Origin: Nanobdellota archaeon
GTDB lineage: Archaea > Nanobdellota > Nanobdellia > SCGC-AAA011-G17 > VGLX01
NCBI GenBank assembly: GCA_030691925.1
Contig: JAUYDG010000035.1
Span: 1 to 11,153 of the forward strand
DNA: 11,153 nt
Direction: 5' to 3'
The notes beneath the pieces were generated by a model. That model did not search any database, was not told where the DNA came from, and saw only the letters and a program-made list of their open reading frames with translations. A program made the position numbers and the translations under genes. Shown piece after piece: positions 7,203 to 11,153 of the stretch (positions are counted from its first letter, which is position 1; each line of letters begins with the position of its first letter).

Positions 7203-8399
7203 TTATTTACTCGTCATTATTTCTATTACATCAGAATTTCTTAGTTTGTGGTCTTTTCCTATGGCTTGTTTTGTTCTCAGGTCTATTGCTTTTACGAAAT
7301 TGTTTCCTATGTCTGAATGGATTTTGAACGCAAATTCTGATGCTGTTGTTCCTTCCGGCACTATGAAGCAGTCAGGTAGTCGTCTTCCGTCTTTGTCTTC
7401 CAATCTGTTGTTCGTTACAGGGTAGACGGGTATGTATTTTAGCAGTTCAAATACAGCCATGTTTAGTACATCTTGTACTCCTGTGCTGCCGTAAACGTCT
7501 AGAACGCTTTTTTTTATAAATTCGAGAGCTTTTTTCTGTTGCTCATTAAGTTTTTCTTCTTTTAGTATCTGAAAATTGTCTTCGCCTGGCACGTATCTTA
7601 TCAGCCCTTTTCTTGCGGCTTCTCTTAGGGCTATTTCTGCCTCTGCCGAGCAGGGTATTATGCTGTAGTCTTTGAATTCTTTCTTAAGTGTTTCAAGGTT
7701 TTCTTTTGCTCCTGGCAAGTCTATCTTATTGGCTGCGATTATCATTGGTTTGCTTCTTTTTCTTAGCGTGATAGCTAATCCTTTTAGGTCTTCTTCTGTC
7801 CAGCTGGTTATGTTCTTGTACAGGTCTAGTTCTTTTATCGTGTCTTCTACCATCTCTTCTGTTATCTTCAGTCCTGAGAATTGTTTTGCTAGGGCTTTTA
7901 CTACTTCGAGTTTTTCCTGCTGTATCTGCTTTGCTAGCCTGTCCCATCCTTTTTTTATTAAGCCGTAAAACCACATGTCTATTTCTTCTTCCAGAACTAT
8001 GATGTCTTCTCTGGGGTTGTAATTTCCTGGTTGTGCTGGTTCTCCTTTGTCGTTGGTGCTTCCAGATGCGTCTATCACTTCTATCAAAGCGTCTGCTTGC
8101 CTTAGGTCATCCAGGAATTGTAGCCCTAGCCCGGCTCCTTTGTGGGCGCCTCTTATCAGGCCTGCCACGTCTAGCAGGTCTATAGGTACGAATCTGTTGC
8201 CGTCTAAGCAGTAGCCGCTTTTCGGGTTGCATTTTACATCGAAGTCTTTGTCTGGGCAGTTTACTTTTACAAATCCTATGCCATGAGATGGTTTTATCGT
8301 TACGAATGGCCTGTTGGCTATTTCTACCTCTGCTAGGGTTGCTGCCTTGAACAGGCTGCTCTTTCCTGTATTTGTCCTGCCCACTATTCCTATCAGCAT
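7203..8399 (-). CDS. archaeal Ygr210/YchF-like GTPase with C-terminal TGS domain
   Basis: 398 aa. TRAFAC-class GTPase of the Obg/YchF branch, thought to act with ribosomes. G1 is GRTNTGKS (7-14), a G2 threonine lies in RPFVTIKP (about T34), G3 is DVAG (77-80) followed by the Obg-type LIRGAHKGAGLG (81-92), G4 is NKID (224-227), and G5 is CSAEAE (250-255). G4 is the normal NKxD, unlike the NxxE of OLA1/YchF, which points to the archaeal/fungal Ygr210 subgroup and to GTP use. A helical insert spans about 140-215, and the TGS domain about 327-396 (VTNNRLED... to ...VIEIMTSK). The length fits the subgroup. First gene of the operon with Kae1, from a leaderless-type promoter. Confidence 0.92.
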   Translation of the reverse strand: MLIGIVGRTNTGKSSLFKAATLAEVEIANRPFVTIKPSHGIGFVKVNCPDKDFDVKCNPKSGYCLDGNRFVPIDLLDVAGLIRGAHKGAGLGLQFLDDLRQADALIEVIDASGSTNDKGEPAQPGNYNPREDIIVLEEEIDMWFYGLIKKGWDRLAKQIQQEKLEVVKALAKQFSGLKITEEMVEDTIKELDLYKNITSWTEEDLKGLAITLRKRSKPMIIAANKIDLPGAKENLETLKKEFKDYSIIPCSAEAEIALREAARKGLIRYVPGEDNFQILKEEKLNEQQKKALEFIKKSVLDVYGSTGVQDVLNMAVFELLKYIPVYPVTNNRLEDKDGRRLPDCFIVPEGTTASEFAFKIHSDIGNNFVKAIDLRTKQAIGKDHKLRNSDVIEIMTSK

Positions 8400-8423
8400 T
8401 TTAGTTGTTAGGTCTTTTTTGTT

Positions 8424-8433
8424 TTTTATAAAT
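8424..8433 (-). promoter_or_regulatory. TATA box of the GTPase-Kae1-SGNH operon
   Basis: The minus strand reads ATTTATAAAA centred about 29 nt before the GTPase ATG (8399). No SD is present, so the transcript probably starts at or next to the ATG. Confidence 0.5.
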
Positions 8434-8447
8434 GTTTTTGAATAAGC

Positions 8448-8455
8448 TTTAAATA
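8448..8455 (+). promoter_or_regulatory. TATA box of the UBA-like membrane protein gene
   Basis: TTTAAATA is centred about 28 nt before ATG 8479, without an SD. With the leftward box at 8424-8433 it forms a compact divergent pair of leaderless-type promoters in a 79-bp gap. Confidence 0.5.
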
Positions 8456-8478
8456 ATTCAAATCCTTTAAATTTCTTA

Positions 8479-9033
8479 ATGGTCAGCCAAGAGCTTTTGG
8501 ATTATATTAAAAAAGAGCTGACAAGGGGTGTTTCTGAAGATAAGCTTAGGCAGGTCTTGCTGGAGTATGACTGGCCTGAGTTTGAGATCAATGAGGCTTT
8601 TGAGAAAGCAAGGGAAGAGATTGCAGAAGCGCCTCCTGAAATGCCGTTTGAAGAGGCTGCCAAGCCTGAAGAGCAAGAAAGGTTGAAAGAGAGTGTTGAG
8701 GAAAAAGTTGAGAAAGCACCATTAACAGAGGATGTTAAGAGGATAGTAGTTAACAAATGGTTTATCATCGCTGCTGTCGTGATAATAACAGGTTCTGTCA
8801 TATTTTTTGCTTTGCCTTCTGCTGAAGTTGAGCAGGAAACTGAGGGTATTTCTAGCGATGCTCTAAACTATGCAGAAGGTGTTTGCAGGCAGTATTGCAT
8901 TAATGAGGAGTGCGGCAATTTTATTAATACTGGATTATTTACCCACCCAGAATTGGAAGGCAAGAATTGTGTAGATCTTGGTATTCCCTGTTTATATCCT
9001 AATGACGAGCCTAAATGCGAAACTGAATATTAG
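8479..9033 (+). CDS. membrane protein: N-terminal UBA-like helical domain, one TM segment, Cys-rich outer tail
   Basis: 184 aa. Residues 3-45 (SQELLDYIKKELTRGVSEDK...) form a three-helix UBA-like module seen at the N-terminus of many small archaeal and CPR membrane proteins, with the usual 'E-x-G-W/D-W' turn here as LLEYDWPEFEINEAF. An acidic linker follows (46-90), then a TM helix at about 94-112. The C-terminal tail, probably outside, has six cysteines (136, 140, 145, 164, 171, 180), enough for three disulphides or a metal knuckle. The function is not known. The G of its TAG stop is also the outermost base of the GGTTCAC motif of the IS605-like end that follows (read on the minus strand), so the insertion may have set or trimmed this C-terminus. 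Confidence 0.75.
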   Translation: MVSQELLDYIKKELTRGVSEDKLRQVLLEYDWPEFEINEAFEKAREEIAEAPPEMPFEEAAKPEEQERLKESVEEKVEKAPLTEDVKRIVVNKWFIIAAVVIITGSVIFFALPSAEVEQETEGISSDALNYAEGVCRQYCINEECGNFINTGLFTHPELEGKNCVDLGIPCLYPNDEPKCETEY

Positions 9034-9061
9034 TGAACCTCCCCACCGCAAGCAGATGGGG
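9033..9061 (-). mobile_element. IS200/IS605 (TnpB-type) right-end hairpin, remnant
   Basis: Read on the minus strand, this ends in GGTGGGGAGGTTCAC. That is the style of right end I recall from IS605/IS1341-type elements: a GC-rich hairpin, then GGTTCAC. The hairpin pairs 9041-9045 with 9057-9061 and 9046-9048 with 9053-9055, with one bulged base (9056) and the tetraloop 9049-9052. Its one mismatch on the plus strand (9047/9054) is a G-U pair on the minus strand. No tnpA or tnpB is present, and the left end is not identified. The family assignment rests on memory of the end motif. Confidence 0.5.
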
Positions 9062-9228
9062 TATTCCAGATAGGTCATGGTCAAATCCTCTGAAATACCC
9101 AAATTTGCGGGCTATAACCTGAATAAATAGATTGAGGGGCTCGACGGGGGGATTTTTCAGCGGACGATTATTATTCAAGAATTATTCAAGATGTTTACCC
9201 CTAACTAGAAGATTTGACCAACGCCGAG
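9040..9228 (-). ncRNA. candidate orphan omegaRNA (TnpB guide-RNA scaffold)
   Basis: About 190 nt without a convincing reading frame, rich in complementarity. The helices are 9059-9069 with 9090-9100 (11 bp), 9140-9146 with 9222-9228 (7 bp), the right-end hairpin 9041-9061, and a perfect 10-bp pairing of 9078-9087 with 9211-9220 whose inner strand lies in the loop of the 11-bp hairpin, making a pseudoknot. Each of the first three has a single C/A mismatch on the plus strand that becomes G-U on the minus strand, so the RNA should be read leftward. A pseudoknotted scaffold ending at an IS605 right end is what TnpB omegaRNAs look like. The guide would start at 9032 and be antisense to the end of the UBA-like gene. 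An alternative is an unrelated structured RNA or a dead MITE. Confidence 0.45.
9170..9191. repeat. two perfect tandem copies of an 11-mer
   Basis: ATTATTCAAGA occurs at 9170-9180 and again at 9181-9191. It lies in the middle of the candidate omegaRNA. TTATTCA in either copy can pair with TGAATAA at 9120-9126, so the duplication offers two alternative partners for one helix. Confidence 0.8.
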
Positions 9229-9239
9229 TAACAAAAAAG

Positions 9240-9247
9240 TTTAAATA
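9240..9247 (+). promoter_or_regulatory. TATA box of tRNA-Ile
   Basis: TTTAAATA is centred about 32 nt before the first base of the tRNA. The element is nearly symmetric (TATTTAAA on the other strand), so it could also fire leftward towards the candidate omegaRNA. Confidence 0.5.
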
Positions 9248-9274
9248 TGTGATTTTTCTGGGTTAATCTTAAAT

Positions 9275-9392
9275 GAGCCCGTAGCTTAGTCTGGCTAGAG
9301 CACCGGTCTTATATGACCAGCACCGCTACAATAAGTTTAAGGCGGTGGTCGAAGCTAGCCGGGGGTCGTGCGTTCAAATCGCGCCGGGCTCA
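9275..9392 (+). tRNA. tRNA-Ile, anticodon UAU, with a 43-nt intron
   Basis: Acceptor stem 9275-9281 (GAGCCCG) pairs with 9385-9391, and A73 is 9392; CCA is not encoded. D stem 9284-9287/9298-9301. Anticodon stem 9303-9307 (CCGGT) pairs with 9358-9362 (GCCGG). T stem 9368-9372/9380-9384 has loop TTCAAAT. The anticodon loop is C32 T33 T34 A35 T36 A37, then the intron, then A38, giving anticodon UAU (9310-9312). The spliced tRNA is 75 nt. The body matches archaeal tRNA-Ile, and the anticodon would read AUA directly. Most archaea instead use tRNA-Ile(CAU) with agmatidine; Nanoarchaeum and Korarchaeum are known exceptions with UAU. Confidence 0.92.
9314..9356 (+). other. canonical 37/38 bulge-helix-bulge intron of tRNA-Ile
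   Basis: The precursor folds into the motif cut by the archaeal splicing endonuclease. The anticodon stem is followed by a central 4-bp helix (9308-9311 CTTA with 9351-9354 GAAG, the last pair A-G), a 3-nt 5' bulge (9312-9314) and a 3-nt 3' bulge (9355-9357). An inner stem follows (9315-9317 with 9348-9350, then CACCGC with GCGGTG). Cutting after the second base of each bulge gives exactly this intron. Confidence 0.85.
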
Positions 9393-9436
9393 TATATTTC
9401 CTTAATTTTATAAGTGTAGATAAATCAATCATAAAC

Positions 9437-9444
9437 TTTAAATA
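9437..9444 (+). promoter_or_regulatory. TATA box of the homing endonuclease gene
   Basis: TTTAAATA is centred about 28 nt before ATG 9468 with no SD, giving a leaderless-type arrangement. It shows that the endonuclease has its own promoter and does not depend on read-through from tRNA-Ile. Confidence 0.5.
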
Positions 9445-9467
9445 TTCTAACATTTTAAAACCAATTT

Positions 9468-10386
9468 ATGGAATATAAAATAAAACTAAAAAGAGGGTTT
9501 CAAAGGAAATTAATAGAAAAAACTAAACAAATAAAAAATTTAAATTGGAATAAATTTGGTGATTTATTAGGGATATCTTCAAATTATTTAAAATCAGATT
9601 TAAGGTACGAAAAAGTATTATTGTCAGAAGCATTGTATAAGAAATTATGCGGGTTATCAAGATTAGACTATAATCATTATATCATTAAAAAACTTGATAA
9701 AAATTGGGGGAGAAGTAAAGGTGGAAAAATATCAAAGCCCCAAGAAAAAAAAGTGAAAATTTTATCAAAAAAATACTCAGTTGAATTAGCAGAACTTATA
9801 GGGATTATTTTAGGGGATGGAAACATATCCGAAAAAAAAAGGGTTTTATTATATAAGAATTTGTGGCGACAGTGAAAAAGACAAAGCTTACCTTCTTGAT
9901 TATGTGAAACCTTTAATAAAAAAGCTCTTTGGTCTTGACATGGGGACGTATCAGCATAAAAAAAACAAAGAACTCTATCTCACAATAGGCAGTAAGGATC
10001 TACTATTTACATTAAAAAATTATGGGTTAAAATCCGGAAATAAGATTAAGAACAAAGCATGCATCCCTCTTTGGGTATTTAAATCAAAAAACCACCTTAA
10101 AGCATGTATAAGGGGGTTAATTGATACTGACGGGAGTGTAATTCCAATAACTGGGAGAAACTACCCTTATATATGGTTTACGTGCGGAAGTCCCACTCTT
10201 AGAAAAGATTTTAAAAAAGCCATGAGTATACTCGGGTATAAAACTTCAAAATGGAACTTTAATGGCACACCAGAAACCTATATTGGCAGTAAAAAACTAA
10301 TTCAAAAATTTTATAAAGAGATTGGGTTTAGTAATCCTAAACATATAAACCGTTTTTGCTCCGGTGGTGTAGTCCGGTCAAATTAG
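9468..10386 (+). pseudogene. LAGLIDADG homing endonuclease, frameshifted at an A9 run
   Basis: The coding region is split between two frames. Frame one runs 9468-9875 (135 aa) and frame two is open 9817-10386. Removing one A from the run 9832-9840 gives a single 305-aa protein reading ...GDGNISEKK then GFYYIRICGDSEKD. The N-terminus (about 20-70) looks HTH-like, followed by NWGRSKGGKIS (79-89). The first LAGLIDADG helix is LAELIGIILGDG (107-118); the second, LKACIRGLIDTDG, is in frame two. Both acidic residues are kept, so the enzyme would be a monomer with two motifs. The last ~9 codons lie in tRNA-Glu and the TAG stop (10384-10386) is inside that tRNA's intron. The gene is much more AT-rich than its neighbours. 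It could be a pseudogene, be rescued by slippage on A9, or reflect an assembly error. Confidence 0.85.
9832..9840 (+). other. A9 homopolymer at the frame break of the endonuclease
   Basis: Nine consecutive A residues follow the first LAGLIDADG motif. Eight would keep one frame. Runs of this length favour transcriptional slippage as well as sequencing error, so the break may not be fatal. Confidence 0.7.
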
Positions 10387-10462
10387 TTGAGGTCAACTTG
10401 ACTAAGACAAGTCATTCAGCCCTTTCGAGGCTGAGACCCGAGTTCAAATCTCGGCCGGAGCA
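10358..10462 (+). tRNA. tRNA-Glu, anticodon UUC, with an intron in the D-loop
   Basis: Acceptor stem 10358-10364 (GCTCCGG) pairs with 10455-10461, and A73 is 10462; CCA is not encoded. The anticodon stem 10417-10421 (CAGCC) pairs with 10429-10433, with loop CTTTCGA and anticodon UUC at 10424-10426. T stem 10438-10442/10450-10454 with loop TTCAAAT. The D arm reads GTGTAGTCCGGTCAA, then an insert, then TCAT. Removing the insert gives the standard archaeal tRNA-Glu D arm and a 75-nt tRNA. The anticodon region itself is uninterrupted. The 5' 24 bases are also coding sequence of the homing endonuclease, so transcripts of that gene run into the tRNA. A likely TATA box (around 10309-10317) lies inside the endonuclease gene. 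Intact tRNA flanked by an endonuclease and an integrase suggests a hot spot. Confidence 0.93.
10382..10411 (+). other. non-canonical D-loop intron of tRNA-Glu (about 30 nt)
   Basis: The intron is placed between tRNA positions 21 and 22 because the spliced product then matches the archaeal tRNA-Glu consensus; the 3' edge could be one base earlier. A relaxed splicing motif is visible: 10377-10379 (GTC) pairs with 10406-10408, a 3-nt A bulge (10380-10382) follows, and 10383-10387 pairs with 10401-10405. It contains the stop codon of the homing endonuclease (10384-10386). Confidence 0.75.
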
Positions 10463-10469
10463 TTATTCA

Positions 10470-10474
10470 TTTTT
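10470..10474 (+). terminator. T-run terminator after tRNA-Glu
   Basis: TTTTT starts 8 nt after the end of tRNA-Glu. Archaeal RNA polymerase can stop at such runs, but five T residues are a weak signal in AT-rich DNA. Confidence 0.3.
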
Positions 10475-10490
10475 GGTCGGTTCCCTATTT

Positions 10491-10505
10491 CTTTCGGGCT
10501 GAGAC
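10491..10505 (+). repeat. imperfect copy of the tRNA-Glu anticodon/variable region
   Basis: These 15 bases (CTTTCGGGCTGAGAC) match tRNA-Glu 10422-10437 with one base deleted. They lie 29 nt after the tRNA, between it and the integrase. The rest of a tRNA is absent. It may be an attachment-site scar or remnant of an earlier tRNA copy. Confidence 0.55.
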
Positions 10506-10546
10506 AGAACGTAAACATATAGTGTTAAGCAGATATTTAAGCAGTC

Positions 10547-10566
10547 AAGGAGGTAGTAGTATGTAA
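10547..10566 (+). promoter_or_regulatory. SD followed by a start-stop minimal ORF ahead of the integrase
   Basis: AAGGAGGT (10547-10554) is placed 6 nt before an ATG at 10561 that is followed at once by TAA. The integrase ATG comes one base later (10568), 13 nt from the SD, which is too far for best use. The best-placed start therefore encodes only Met-stop, which could hold ribosomes and lower or tune integrase synthesis. Confidence 0.45.
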
Positions 10567-10567
10567 G

Positions 10568-11153
10568 ATGGAAGACAAAATTGATATACATAAGACGGAC
10601 AGGCGTTTTGAGATGGCCTTGGATAAGCTTGAAAGAGATGAGAGTTTCAATAAGAGGAATAAAGACCTGATTTTAAAGTTTTTCTGGGATTGCAAGATGG
10701 GGAAGACAGTCAAAGGCCGGGCTAAGAAGAAAATAGAGAAAAGGAGGATCTTAAAATACCTTTATGGGCTCAGAAAGCTGTCTGATTGGCTTGGTAAACC
10801 CTTTGACGAGGTAAGCCAGGAAGAAATGGAAAGGCTGGTGTCCAACCTTGAAGAAAACATCTATAAAAAAGTAGTGAGCAGTTATAGCGAGCAAACAAAG
10901 ATTGATTTTAAGAAGACTTTGAAAAAGTTCTACAAATGGTTAGGACGGCCTGAATTGGTAGAGTTCATGGACATGTCTATAAAGGAGAAAGACGTTCCAG
11001 CTATATCAAGAGAGGAGGCTGAAAAACTCGTAAACTCCACCCCTGCCACGAATATGAAAGCAGTCATAATGGTATTGTTTGATGGAGGGGCAAGAGCAGA
11101 GGAATTCCTCAACCTAAGAATAAAAGACCTGACAAAAAAGAAACAGGGTAATG
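10568..11153 (+). CDS. tyrosine recombinase/integrase, 5' part (runs off the window)
   Basis: 195 codons are visible and open to the window edge. It begins MEDKIDIHKTDRRFEMALDKLERD at ATG 10568. Residues about 27-125 form the four-helix SAM-like core-binding domain (NKDLILKF..., ...LKYLYGLRKLSDWLG, ...FKKTLKKFYKWLG). The catalytic domain starts at about 145 (PAISREEAEKL) and shows the first catalytic arginine, R176, in DGGARAEEFLNLRIKDL. The remaining catalytic residues (K, HxxR, H/W, Y) lie beyond the window. The sequence resembles the XerC/D-like integrases common in archaea. Reading away from tRNA-Glu 105 bp downstream of it, it looks like the integrase of an element inserted at that tRNA, though a resident Xer-type recombinase cannot be excluded. 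Confidence 0.88.
   Translation, partial: MEDKIDIHKTDRRFEMALDKLERDESFNKRNKDLILKFFWDCKMGKTVKGRAKKKIEKRRILKYLYGLRKLSDWLGKPFDEVSQEEMERLVSNLEENIYKKVVSSYSEQTKIDFKKTLKKFYKWLGRPELVEFMDMSIKEKDVPAISREEAEKLVNSTPATNMKAVIMVLFDGGARAEEFLNLRIKDLTKKKQGN

Noticed and set aside
9046..9110. Plus-strand helix CCGCAA/TTGCGG as the main fold of the block
   Set aside because: It competes with the right-end hairpin, and the other helices are better on the minus strand.
9034..9230. RNase P RNA or SRP RNA as identity of the structured block
   Set aside because: None of the conserved RNase P core segments or the SRP helix 8 GGAAG/AGCA motif is visible, and the right-end motif points to IS605.
10491..10505. A second tRNA gene
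   Set aside because: Only the anticodon-to-variable portion is present; acceptor, D and T arms are absent.
1..11153. CRISPR array
   Set aside because: No regularly spaced direct repeats; the only tandem repeat is the two-copy 11-mer at 9170-9191.

Overview
The window looks like chromosomal DNA of an archaeon, most likely a small-genome DPANN lineage of the Woesearchaeota/Pacearchaeota/Nanoarchaeota type. This is inferred from protein families, not from a marker phylogeny. Supporting evidence: an archaeal/eukaryotic-type Kae1, an archaeal Ygr210-like TGS GTPase, a FlaI/FlaJ-type pilus pair, two intron-containing tRNA genes, a tRNA-Ile with anticodon UAU, TATA boxes (TTTAAATA or TTTATAAA) about 28-30 nt upstream of several ATGs with no Shine-Dalgarno (leaderless style), and small single-pass membrane proteins with cysteine-rich outer domains. 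TAA, TAG and TGA all act as stops.

Layout. (1) 1-3147, minus strand: a type IV pilus/secretion operon, ATPase (TTG start with a strong SD), then a 57-codon gene overlapping both neighbours, then the membrane platform protein, with a possible next gene at the window edge. (2) 3231-4384, minus: a DJ-1/PfpI-superfamily protein coupled to a UPF0173/UlaG-like metallo-beta-lactamase-fold hydrolase. (3) 4616-5263, plus: a membrane-anchored protein with six cysteine pairs. (4) 5267-8399, minus: a compact operon of Ygr210-like GTPase, Kae1 and a membrane-anchored SGNH hydrolase. (5) 8479-9033, plus: a UBA-like/single-TM/Cys-rich protein, divergent from the GTPase with two opposed leaderless promoters between them.

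(6) 9033-11153 is an accessory stretch. A 195-nt block at 9033-9228 has the right-end hairpin style of IS200/IS605 (TnpB-type) elements on the minus strand and folds better as a minus-strand RNA: three C/A mismatches on the plus strand become G-U pairs. It is a candidate orphan omegaRNA without tnpB. Then come tRNA-Ile(UAU) with a bulge-helix-bulge intron, a frameshifted LAGLIDADG homing endonuclease whose 3' end runs into tRNA-Glu(UUC), that tRNA with a D-loop intron containing the endonuclease stop codon, a 15-nt imperfect copy of the tRNA-Glu anticodon region, and the 5' part of a tyrosine recombinase that continues past the window.

The left 9 kb is ordinary core-genome material. The right 2.1 kb is a landing zone for mobile DNA around two tRNA genes.
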